Below, piece by piece: positions 1-10,915 of a DNA stretch of 64,000 nt (within the stretch, counting starts at the first letter, position 1; each line of letters begins with the position of its first letter). A program made the position numbers and the translations under genes. This DNA comes from Macropodus opercularis (taxonomy: Eukaryota > Chordata > Actinopteri > Anabantiformes > Osphronemidae): contig CM061090.1 of assembly GCA_030770545.1 (NCBI GenBank), positions 18,386,501-18,450,500 of the forward strand. Reading direction: 5' to 3'. The notes below the pieces were generated by a model. That model was given only the letters and a program-made list of their open reading frames with translations. It was not told the DNA's origin and made no database searches.

Positions 1-3000
1 ACCTGCTAAGTGGCCCAACAGCCTCTTTGTTCGCTCGTAGCCAAATTAGCAGGACGTAGGAGAGAAAACAGCACGTGTTCACTGCATATTCTCATTTGCA
101 GTGGCCACGCATCATGTGCTTAGAGAAAATCAAGCGGTACCATCAGAATATAAAAGAGGCTGACATTTAACTAGAATGTAGTTCTGTGCTTGTGTGCTGG
201 TGTCTACTTAATCATAGTTACCTCTAGTTTTTGCTCTTCTTTCTTCTTCTGCCGTCCCCCCCCCCCAACACACCAACAATTAAAGTACCAATGTGCCAAT
301 TTGCTGTGCATTTTGGGGGGTGCCTCTATTTGCGGGCGTTTTGATTGACAGTGACAGGAGGAGACGGAGGGAGCGGAGCGAGAGGAAGCAAGGAAGCCAG
401 AAGAGAAGGAACAAAGGAGGAATGACAGAGTGAGAGTGAGTGGCGATTCTCTCATGCTGAGTGAGTAGAGTGTCAAAACAGGACTGAAGTGTAGCGGCGT
501 CATGAAAGATTGAATACTCAGCGAGACTCCATGTTCCACATAGCATGTACAGACAGATGGGAACCGACAGACAGAGAGGGAGTCGCAGTCATAATGTAGT
601 TTGAAAACATACAGAGGGACGGGAGGTTCAGGGAAAACATCATCACAGCGGGGAAGCTTCCTGCTGCAGTGGGTAATAACGCTAATATAGTATAGTTATG
701 GATCTGAGTTTGACATCTTAAATTAAAGGCGCACTATCACTCTCTGCGGTTAGCTGTTCCCCAACTCTCCCCTGTTTGCTATCGCTTTGTGCGACTGCTC
801 AATAAAGCTGCAACCACCATAAAAAAACCATCTTTAAAACATCATCTAGCAGCTCTCGTAATCTCAGAATTTACTGAAATGCTCAAGACCCGAATCACAA
901 ATCTAATCCGGGCGTTCCTAAAAAGCACTCCACCTGTTCTTCTGCGACTGGTGCGTACGCCTTTGGTCACTAATTGGCACTTATGGGGAAACCCCTCCCA
1001 TGTACCCTCTTCCCTCCATCACTCCTCACATGCACATATTCCGCACACACCCGGGAAGATAGACTGACCTCATTCACAGGGCTTGAGGGGCTACATTAAA
1101 GGGTCTCTCACTCTGTCCCTGGCAGATTGTCAAAAAGCAGGTGGTCAGTATAAGTGAGAATCATGCCCTAGTTTAGCTACCTCTGTTGGGAACCAAGTGG
1201 CCTTTGGACAAGATTTTTAATGGATAGCAGTGTTCTATGAAGATAAGGACGTTTACGATACATGGCATCAGCTTTCTGTCCACTGTGTTTCCTGTTTAAC
1301 CTGAGATTGGATTCTGGTGGTTTGTGATTGGGCCTACACACGAATCTTGGGGGACATTTCTTCGTAAAACCCTCAACTAGAAAGACAGAACTCTCACGGC
1401 AATACATTTTCAAGTCTGACTTCTCCACAGGTACTGTATGTTGCGTCCACATTGTTTGCATTGCCCCCGTTACTTAACGTATTTTATATGTTTTATGACG
1501 CAAACGTGGCCCTGAAGACTTGTGCAGCAATACCAAGACACGCGAAATGCACGGAGAGATACCCGCACTCAAACAGCACGCGGCTATAAATCATTTAAAG
1601 CACAAGTCTTCGCTGAGAAATGCTTCAGATAAAAACAGCCCACCTGAGTCCAGAAGCACATAGATCAATCATGTATCACAAGAAAGTCAAGGGAAGAGTG
1701 GGATAACAGAAAGATGAGGGGGGGATTCTCAGCTTTCAGCATCCTGAATTGCAGGAGAAGGTTGTTGTATGTGAGAGTGATGTTACACGGAGTGGTCATA
1801 ATACACTCTGCATGTGCACGTTTGTATATGTAGTTTTTAGGTCCAGGCTATCTATGCACACCATGCATAATGCAGTGGACGTTCAACCTAGTGTGAAATT
1901 AGCACTGCTTACAAACAAGCAGCGCACGCATTGAGTCTGAGTCACTACTGGCCAGTCCTCTCCTCCTGCAGCCTCTGTTTTTATTGTTTTGTTTTAGTTA
2001 TGTCAGAAGAAGAGAGGGAACGAGGATAAGATAAGGACCGGCTATCTCTTGGGTTCATCCTTTGAAAGGGGCAAAATGGCACTATGCAGAGAAAGGAATT
2101 AAGGGGGAGTTCTGTCATGAAGCACGCTTGTTTCCTGTTGGTGCAGGGCGTTCAGTGACAACAGGCAGTAATCCATTTCCGGCCTAGAGGGGACACAACG
2201 ATAACATGGAGAAAAAAAAAGATGAAGTCAACGAAAGATAGCTGAGTATTTATGGTCTGACCAGGTGCGAGGACTATTTTTCTCATGAATATTTCAGTTA
2301 AGTGAGTGAATTCCTGTACAAACTATGCTAATGTGGCAAACACGCAAATTAACTCTTCGAGTCTTACGCCTTAACTCTCCAGACTTGCAAATGACCTGCG
2401 CTGACGATAGATTGTGTATCTGCTCTGGGACTAAGAGGGGTAGCGTTCTTTCAAAAACATGGGTCTCTGCCTGCAATCTGTAAAATTGCTCGGAAGAATC
2501 AATCTGGGTCCGAAGTCAGAGCTGGAGTCCTTCGCCCGAGAAGAAGGACTGTGTGTAGCCTTATCCCCTGATGGATGTGGAGAGGGCCAGCTTTAATCCT
2601 GGGCTAACAGGCGGTTCTCTGGCCCTTGATTGCTGCACAGCACAGGAAAACAGCCCAAGGGGCCAAACATGGTCTTCCTTTGATACCAAGGGACCCAGCT
2701 GAGATTAATATTTGTGCGTTTTACAAACTTGTGAAACAACACAAAATGCAAGCGCTTTACGGAGTGCTGTGATGGCTGTCTTAGTCTTTAAAGAGGATCT
2801 CCAACATACAGCGCCCACATGGTGTTGGTGCATAATATTTATGACTGCCTTCAGCTGCTTGACCTGTGTCCTTCTTGACAGGAAGAATGACAAGCTCCTG
2901 TCTGTTCACAAAGAGACAAAGCTCACACATGGTCGTTAGAACGCGGGACAGACAGCGACAGGTTAGCGTTGTGGATTGTCTGTGCACTTTTGACTATGTA

Positions 3001-4458
3001 AACATTAGGATGAGGAAGAGATCTTTTACACAAAGTCTTAATTTGGGGCGGCCCGCTTACCTCCGGGCAACAGTTTTGTGTCCTTATTTAAGCTGAGCTA
3101 TGTAGTGTAATTATTTCAAGGTGTAGAACATGTGAGATAGTGCAGCTGCATCGCTGAGAGCCCCACGCAACCGAACAACCCTGCCTCAGCTGCACGAGTT
3201 AATTAAAAACGGGTTAAGGTGAGCAGCGTTTCAGTAAAGAAAGAAATAATACAGACTCAGCAGTGCTTTCACGAGCCGGTTGTTAAATGTATATCCTAAT
3301 TTCTAATGGCTATAAAACAAAATCACTACAATACACACAACGCTGGAAGCTTAATAATAAAGTCGCCCCCATGATGGCAGTGATGCCCGAGCCTCTCAGG
3401 GTAACAGAGCCAACTTTGGCTGGCATTTTGCCCAGACCCCCTCGGGACCACATGTGGCACGGACCATTGCACGGTTATAGATCTGCGCCAACAAGGAACC
3501 CCACCACTGCCTGGGCCCTAAAAATATGCCCCTTTAAATGCACTCACCTGCCAAAATGCCCTCATGCACAGCGGCCCGTGCAACCTTTAGAAAACCTCAC
3601 TGTCATCTCTCCAGCTCACCCAGGAGGGCAGTAAATGAGGAAAATATACATTTTAATTGAGCTACTTAGAGTGGCTTATGCCCTTGTGCAGGCAAGAAAA
3701 AAAAAAAGCGTGTAACTTATACGTGCACAGTGTACAGTGTTCCGGATGATCCATCTCTGCCGCCAATGAAGCTACCTTGCCCGAGGGTCCAGCTACGCAC
3801 TGCAAATGCCTTCCTATGGGGACAGGACCACAGACACTTCAAGTCACCTTTTCCAGTCCTATTTCTACTTCTCCCCCATTCCGCTCCTCCTCTAAAACTT
3901 CCCATCCTCCTTCATGCTGCCGCAAATAAACAGCGAAAAGGGTTTAAGGGTGGCCGAGTGGCTGATTTCTTTTTTTTCTCCACGCTCTTTCCCATTTCCT
4001 CTAAAGTTACGGTCCCCAAAAATGGGCTTTAATGGGAAACTGAGGACAAGGTAAATGGGGACTTTATCTGGCCATCAGTTTGGCAGTTAGAACTGCAGCC
4101 GAATAGTCTTTGAAATCTCCTTAAGGCAACTCTGAGGCGGGGAGGGAAAGAGAGACAGCGAGGTGGGGTCAAAAGTAAAAGAGGAAAACGAAGGAGAGGG
4201 AGATAAGAGCTATATAAGGGATAGAGGGAGGACAGTGAGGAAGAGACTGCGAGCGATGGGAGACAAGGGTGTCTGAAAATGACTGTATGAGCAGAGCGTA
4301 CTGTATGGGGGGAGAAAGAGGAAGAGATGGAGATATGATCGGTCAGCGAGGACTGGAGGAGGTCAGAGTTGGATTAACCTGCATAAGGATTAGACAGTGC
4401 TGTGAGGGGAGCCTCAGGCCTACAGCAGCTGTTGCCCAGGGTGCCTTTTACTGCAAGA
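1..4458. other. Non-genic stretch, left edge of window
   Basis: I see no gene here. Open frames are short, unlike any family I know, and overlap one another on both strands. The stretch holds a run of 11 C at 256-266, a purine-rich segment at about 352-430, and a second purine-rich segment at about 4138-4260 that contains a TATATAAG string at 4211-4218. An exact PBX-PREP type decamer lies at 342-351 and is listed separately. Otherwise it is mixed-composition sequence without repeats I recognise. Confidence 0.7.
342..351 (+). promoter_or_regulatory. PBX-PREP/MEIS-type decamer TGATTGACAG
   Basis: The ten bases match the composite site bound by PBX with PREP or MEIS TALE homeodomain partners (a TGAT half plus a TGACAG half). 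A second exact copy lies at 23553-23562. One exact 10-mer is expected about 0.12 times in 64 kb counting both strands, so two copies are mildly notable. Occupancy cannot be judged from sequence. Confidence 0.3.
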
Positions 4459-4481
4459 TGTGTGTGTGTGTGTGTGTGTGG

Positions 4482-4519
<38 letters not shown>
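4459..4519. repeat. (TG)n microsatellite, interrupted
   Basis: This is the longest dinucleotide repeat in the window, about 60 bases of TG broken once by a short G run near 4480 and ending in CGCG. Repeats of this kind are common in fish nuclear DNA, tend to vary in length, and can adopt left-handed DNA. It reads as coding-like on both strands only because it has no stop codons. Confidence 0.95.
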
Positions 4520-4521
<2 letters not shown>

Positions 4522-7500
4522 TGCTGGTGACAGATAAAAGGAGGCTTTAATTTCAATGCGGCTACACATTTTAAGGGATATAGCAGGTGAGATGTTTTCC
4601 TGAAAAATGTGTTTATGTTTAGCTCATTTTCATAGCTGTAGCTTGGCAGCGAGTCTGCCATGTGCTGTAGCGGGATATCATGCCCAAGTTTAATTCTGCA
4701 TACAACACAATCAAGAGAAAGATTCGACACAAAACCACCCACGTGGGCAGCGATTCAAAACCTGCGTTGGCATTTACGGGCATTGTTGTTGGGCCGTGGC
4801 TGAACATTCCTGGCTTATAAAAAAAAACGTTCTTATACAATAACGTCAAGCCTTATGCATTAAAATATTTACATCAGGTGAACTCACCTTGCTGTAAAGT
4901 CAGCCTGAAGTTACTAGATGATCTATTTTGCATTTGACTTTATGCTACTGTCGAGATTTATGTGCTTAAATATGCATATATATGTGTCTGAGTGTCATTC
5001 TTCACATATATAAACACGTGAACGCCTTCACCAGAGCCTGCGCCATCTGTGGAGCTGCCCATCTCTCTTTCCCTCTTATCTTTTGGCCTCGGCTGCAGAG
5101 GGGCTGTGGGCTATGTCATCTTGTATCTAAACACACAAACACACACACACACACCTCGACCGAAAGCAAGAGAGAGGCTTCCTCCATCACAGCAGGAGAC
5201 ACCGGGCTTGGCTTTTGCTCTGATCTCTCTGTGCAGCCTCCCAGCCTTGGAGATAGGGTCAGCTCAGTGTACGATGGCCTTCCAATCCGTCTCTGATACA
5301 AACAATACACACATAGAAACTCGCACATCACAGCACAGCACAGGTCAATAACCAGGGTACACCAACAGCAATCACAGCTCCGCTGGACGTGGAGGTTGTG
5401 TATTTACGTCCCGTTCGATCTGATGGATTTGCCTTGTTCTTTGCCAGTCTCCCAGGAGGGGAAGGGATCTGTGGCATTCTTTCAGGGATGATTCTCTCCT
5501 CTGTATCTCTGATGATGGTGTGGCCTTGGCTCACAATAGGCCCACTGCAGGTTCTGCATTGAAACAACTGCTCCACCACACGCTCTCTGTATTCTCTGTT
5601 GACCCAGGGGGGATGGTTTGTAAACCGTCAAAGGTTTGGCTTTGTGCTGGTGTGAGTGCATGTGTGCGTGTAAACATAAGAACACGGGAGCCTCTGAGGC
5701 TCAAAGTATCATGGGTGTCTGTATGTTTTGTGTGTCCATTTCCTTTTTTTTGAAACAGAGAGAAAGAGTTTTTGTCTGTGTCGTCCTGGGATCATCTCAC
5801 AGCTCACCCTTGATAAAAATCAGATGTGAGGGCAGAAATGGTTGAAATTAAGCATGATATGGAAAAAACAACCCAGCATAACAGTTACAAGGCAGGCCAA
5901 CACGCATTACACCCTGAACAGTAGTCTCTTTAGGGATCCTCTTTTTCAGTGATGATTTATCTCACGCTTTTCTTCAGCGAATAGAACCTGCAAGCCTCAA
6001 TCTGAATCGGCGTCTCACTTTGTGTACAGATGAATCCAAACAAACAACACGCATTAATCAAAGCAAAATGAGCCGGATTTAAACAAGCTAATTGGTGAAG
6101 GTCGCGGAACTACGACGGGTTTCTATCAGTACTTCCTCATCCTCGAAAGGTAATTTGTCTCCACAGAGAGGCTGAAAATTCACAATAAAGCAGCTTTAGG
6201 GACGAGGTGTGTACTTTCAAACTTGTACTGTACGTTTGTTTGTTGTAATCATCAAAACATCACTGACGTAGACGTAGTTTCACATGAGATAAATCAAGAA
6301 CAAATAAAGGAAACAGTTTTGACGATAATAGATATAGTTAAACGTTCACAACATACTGTTCAGCCGGTGGAGGTTTTGTGAGATTTAGACGACTGCCATT
6401 GGAGATTAAGCTCTGCTACACATAAACCAAGAGAAATATAACTTATAGCCATACACTGTAAAAACAAACATGTAAGGGTTCTGGAGTGATCACAATCCAT
6501 GTTGACTGTTCTGGGTGACGTGTGAGTGGCAGACGACCCTAAACATACTTTCCACGTGGATTAACCTTAAGTCCATGTGCAGTGAAAGGTCTCATTTGCT
6601 GCACTTCAGGTAATTTGATTCATCACAGTGACAAAGCAGCGTTGACACACAATTCCGCCTTCCAGTGTAGATGAGGATTGTGAATCTATCAAAAATGGTA
6701 TCTTGGATTTGAAGATTCCATTCAAGAGATGCAGTGACGGGCAGCTGGAACAGGAAAACGCTCATATGTGACACTTGGTGTCACGGTGGAAAATAAATGA
6801 CTCTACTGGAGGGGAGACGGAGTAGTTCCTGGCTCCGTTAACCATTACTGCATAAAAACAACTTGATGGAACAAATAGATGAACAAATGACAAAACATGC
6901 TGGCCTGTCATCACCTGCATCTTGGACGGGCCGAGCAGCCTTAAATGGCAACCAGCGTCCATTAGCATGCCCTCCGCAATGCGTAGAGATGTTAGAAGAG
7001 CCGGGCTCATAAAGCCGTGCCACTTTGAAAGATTCTCCACGCTTGACCTTACGGATAATACTTCCGCTAGATTTTGGAGTGCTTAATAAGTAATATTCTG
7101 CTAAAGGCCAGCAGGTATTTGGAGCAGGGAATCATTATTAAATGAGGCTCAGACCAGGTTTATGGTCCCAATTACGCTAGGCTATAAAAGTGCAGCACTG
7201 GCCGAGGAAAAAGTTTCGCCAAGTTTCCAAGTTGCTGAGGAGAGACTCCAGATTAGACATTCATTTGGGAAACATGATATGCAATTATGATCACGAGCGA
7301 GCTGGAGGAAGAAGTTGCATCACACTTGCACCAGCTTTTATCTGTGGCCATATCAAGGCTAATATTTGTTTAAATATGCAGCTTTCAGCACTGAAAGCGA
7401 TTGAGACACACAATGGCTGAATCTACATAATAATTTCAGGGGAGGGGGTTTGTTAATCAGAGCTACAATTTAAACCATCGCTTGTACAAATCTCGACAAA

Positions 7501-7942
7501 CAAAACAAAACTAAAGCAGGCGTAATCCCATGAATGGATGGCGTAGTATTACTATCTCAGTGTGTGCGAACATATTCCACCCAGTGACGGAATATTCACA
7601 GCAGATGAGTTGTGAATATTTCATTTTGATATCTGGGATGAGGTTTGAGCATGATTATAGTGATGGAGGAGGTGCAGGCCTCCTCTTGTGCGGAGATTAT
7701 GATTAAATGAACGTTCCTCCCACTACCCTGGTTAAAGTAAAACCACAAATGACGCACTGTAGAGCAAAGGTTCAGGCTTCAATCCCCCACCTATATAATA
7801 TCATCTCTTCGTCTTTTTAGCCTGTCATCTCTATTCCCCTCTGCTGGCCCTGAACCTGCACCCACATCCACACCTGTTCCTTTTTCTCTTCCATGGTCTC
7901 ATTTGTCTTCTTGCGTCTCTCTCTGCCAGTCTCTGTCACGCT
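4520..7942. other. Non-genic stretch
   Basis: No supportable gene. It includes a short CA repeat at 5130-5154. From about 5850 to 7800 the sequence is AT-rich and nearly free of simple repeats. A TATAAAAG string sits at 7183-7190, but nothing downstream resembles a first exon. The AT-rich part could hold regulatory elements; nothing in it is diagnostic. Confidence 0.65.
5130..5154. repeat. (CA)n microsatellite
   Basis: About 25 bases of CA repeat with one AAAC interruption near its left end. It is a simple-sequence repeat with no other function visible. Confidence 0.9.
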
Positions 7943-7960
7943 CCCCCCCCCCCCCCCCCC
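7943..7960. repeat. Poly-C tract, 18 C
   Basis: An unbroken run of 18 C on the plus strand, the longest C run in the window, following a pyrimidine-rich stretch from about 7800. Such tracts can form an i-motif on this strand and a G-quadruplex on the other, and they are prone to sequencing length errors. Confidence 0.95.
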
Positions 7961-8504
7961 ACCTCCCAGGAATGGTTTCAGGTGAGCCAATTTCATCTCG
8001 GTCATGCCTCTTGTTTGCAACAGTCAATTCGGCTTCTCGGGAAAATGGCCTCCTCTCTTCATCGAGGGCCTTTTCATTTGGACAACTTGGCTCCTTTGCC
8101 CTAACCCTGAAATTACTTTTGAGTGCTTGTGAAAAGGGTGATGCGCTGTGTGATACGGTGCCGTCTTACTATGCCGGACTGACACCACTGTCCAGTGGAA
8201 ATGATTGTGTTTGGCTCAAGCCAGGACGGAGAGGAGATTGATTATTAAAACGCTACTGACTGAACCGCACACATTTGTAGTTACATTATAATAAGCAGTA
8301 TGTAAACATGACAAATATGTACTATATATGACATATAATACAAATATTACATTATGCACAAAGTGAGCTTATGCTTTTGTATCTTATATGAGGTTCTGCA
8401 TTCGGTCCAATGCTAGTTGGAGTTCACATGCATGTCTATTCAGATTCATAATTTAAAATGCATGTCTGTACAAAATGCAGTTCAGTTTCCTTCCAGGCAT
8501 TTCT

Positions 8505-8705
8505 GAGCTTTAGTGTTGACCCATATGGACCAGAAACAAGGTCCCAGTGAACTTGACTTTTGACCTTTGAGCACCAAAATCAAATCACTTTATCTTTGAG
8601 CCCAAGTGGAGTCGCGCCAGTGTTGAATAAATCCCTCAAGGATTTTCCTTTTACATCGAGTTCACGAAAATGCAATGAACATACGGAAGGTGACAATAAC
8701 CTTGC
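8505..8705 (+). mobile_element. Dispersed fish repeat, degenerate copy
   Basis: The segment carries a run of phrases I associate with a repeat scattered through percomorph genomes: a TTGACCTTTGA-type block, then CACCAAAATC.AATCACTT, then GAGCCCAAGTGGA, then ATAAATCCCTCAAGG, then GAGTTCACGAAAATG, all in the expected order. I cannot name its family or class with confidence. It is diverged, and neither terminal repeats nor a target duplication is obvious. Open frames across it are incidental. Confidence 0.5.
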
Positions 8706-9360
8706 TGCATCCCTCGACTTACACTTTTGGTCTGGACTCAGAGAGAAGTCACGATGCTTAGTCTCCCATAAATGCTTCAACATTTTTGTTTTATCAGATG
8801 CTCTGTTATTGCATGAATGGCTGCAAAGCAGAACCAATCAGTTGGAGTCTGCTACTGTTTGTTATCAAGCAATTGGACTTTGTACGACCCTTTGACGTAC
8901 AGGTTGAACGAAACTGAGCCAAGGAAATGCTGCTGTTCAGAAGACAAAGTAGACAAAGTAAAACTGGATGTTCCCTTGACATTAGTGCCTTAAAGCGAGG
9001 GCGATGTCATCAGCAGCTCATTAATGCTTTGTTAACATTTCCCATAATGGGAAATAAATTAGGCACCAGCAATATGGCAACCTCCGCTATTAGGATCTTC
9101 TCTCAGCTGTTCATAAGCCTTGACATTTTAAAAAAGACAGACCTTCATCTCACCAATCAAGTTTCACATCAGGTGACAGACATCAATATGACCCAATCAT
9201 GCTGATCCGCATGTGCTTTTGATTATGCTCCTCTCGCTGCCTTGCTGTTTCTCCCCTTTCCCCATCGCTCGCTCTTTTTCATCTCGCCCCCTGAGACATC
9301 ACATCCTGCCCGCATGCTCCAGCCATTAGCTAATAATTCTCTCAGATCACGAGTCGTTTG
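8706..9360. other. Non-genic stretch
   Basis: Mixed AT-rich sequence between the dispersed repeat and the CpG-dense islet. No gene, simple repeat or recognised element is visible. The last 150 bases turn pyrimidine-rich. Confidence 0.65.
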
Positions 9361-9550
9361 CTTCACTCGCTCAAGCATCTCCACGCTCGTCTGATGGTGA
9401 TGACCCGGAGCGCGTGCGTGCGCTTAAACATACTCTGCAGATGCATCCGTTACCTGCGTCGCCTTCACGTGTCATTGGCCGCGGGAAATGGGAAGCCGTC
9501 GCCTCTCTCCGCCTCCCATCCCGAAGAATAGGTGCCGAATGGCGTGCAGC
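9361..9550. promoter_or_regulatory. CpG-dense islet with CCAAT-type box
   Basis: By hand I count about 20 CpG dinucleotides in 190 bases at roughly 58% GC, so observed over expected is near or above one, unlike the flanks. It includes CGCGTGCGTGCG near 9411-9422 and an ATTGG box (a CCAAT element in reverse) just before GCGGG at about 9476-9484. Such islets in fish often mark unmethylated regulatory DNA or promoters. No convincing first exon is visible on either side. Confidence 0.35.
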
Positions 9551-10086
9551 CCTGACCAGAGGCAATCAGAGTTAGCTTAACGGTGGGAGCTAATGAGAGA
9601 GGGCCAGCGCTGTGACTGTGCAAAGACGGTTTGGAGCCACAGCTAATGCAAACACGCTCAGTTGATTTTGACACATTGCACACACACATACACTGGAGCA
9701 GGTTATCAGGATTGTATTGGCATTTGGGTGAAGAAAGAGGGCTTCAATGTTCCTGCTGCGTTCCCTCCAAGGCAAAAAATCTTTAAGATATTAATTGAAC
9801 ATATTGGCTACACCTTGTCAAAAGCGCCACGATATTATGTTCAGGAGTGGAATCACGTACGTTAATGCCAGAACAAGCAAACTGTGGAAATCCCCATAAA
9901 ACGCAAAGGAATACAGATGGGAAGAGAGACGCTGAAGACCCTCCCCCGCTCTCCCTCAAAGATAGGATCACAATCAGATGACAGGTTCACTGAAACACAC
10001 ACCAGCTGGTTTATCTGCTCCCCTCCTCCGGCCTCACCGATTCTTCCAGTAGGGAAATGGGGATAGGGAGAAAGATGAGGGAGAGC

Positions 10087-10126
10087 AGAGGAGAGGGAAA
10101 GAGGAGGGGAGGGGAAAAAGGAGGAG
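10087..10126. repeat. All-purine tract, 40 nt
   Basis: Forty consecutive A or G bases made of GAGG and GGGGAGGGG-type units, inside a longer purine-biased segment from about 10060 to 10130. Polypurine tracts with mirror symmetry can form triplex DNA. It is low-complexity sequence rather than a gene. Confidence 0.9.
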
Positions 10127-10611
10127 TGGAATGGCATTATGTCTATCGGTGTGGATAATTGAATGTTGGAGTGTTTTTCTCCAAGCCTTTGTTGTCCAAT
10201 CAATACAGCAGCTCCCATGGGCGCTAATCTGTATTAGCTGAATTAACCTGCCGGCTAACTCAGATGTCTCAAGCACAAGGCCTCCTCTTCGAGGGACCTG
10301 AAATGTGCAGACATCAGGGTGAGCAATCGTCTGCTTTAAAGTATCTACAAATCTCATCAGGTTGGTAAAGAAGATGCTTTGACCTTAAGTTTCGAGGATG
10401 GTCCACGACTCCGGGTTTGATGGCATCAACATCGAGCTTACCATCACAGCAGTCTTTTACTAGTTTGCTGGAACTTTATCAGCCTTGTTTAATTAACGTC
10501 ATCAGCCATGCGATATGCGCCGTGATATCAGGTATGATGTGCTGAATTTGATGGAACGATGAATATGAATGATGGGAAGGAACTGGTGTTTCTCAGAAGC
10601 ACACAGTAGTT

Positions 10612-10626
10612 ACACACACACACACA
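10612..10626. repeat. Short (CA)n
   Basis: Fifteen bases of uninterrupted AC repeat, about 60 bases upstream of a TG repeat, so the pair forms an inverted CA/TG arrangement that could fold back. Confidence 0.85.
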
Positions 10627-10683
10627 GGGGAAGTGGCAGCGCTGTGTTTACAGAGCTGAACACGGAACATATGAGAATTAGTG

Positions 10684-10702
10684 GTGTGTGTGTGTGTGTG
10701 GT
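10684..10702. repeat. Short (TG)n
   Basis: Nine to ten GT units. It is complementary to the AC repeat about 60 bases upstream. Confidence 0.85.
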
Positions 10703-10885
10703 ACACTTGACTATGCATCATTTGAGTTCAAATGTGTGTTCCACTCCATGTTTGCGAGTGTGTTTGTGAGCCTTAGTGTTAAGAGCGAGCGGCCTGCTCG
10801 TGCTAATGAGAGGTGAAGGGAGACAGTAATTGAAACCCTGGGGAGAGCGGGGGATGGGAGTGGAGGAGAGGGGGGCTGCAAATGG

Positions 10886-10915
10886 AAAAAAAAAAACACA
10901 CACACACACACACAC
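10886..10915. repeat. Poly-A followed by (CA)n
   Basis: Eleven A run directly into an AC repeat of about 19 bases. An A run beside a dinucleotide repeat can be the decayed tail of an old retrotransposed insert, but no recognisable body lies next to it. Confidence 0.9.

Noticed and set aside
4374..4742. Histidine/threonine-rich protein on the minus strand
   Set aside because: The residues come from translating the TG/CA microsatellite and have no support elsewhere.
7183..7190. TATA box (TATAAAAG) as a promoter
   Set aside because: A good string, but no CpG enrichment, initiator context or plausible first exon follows; such strings are common in AT-rich DNA.
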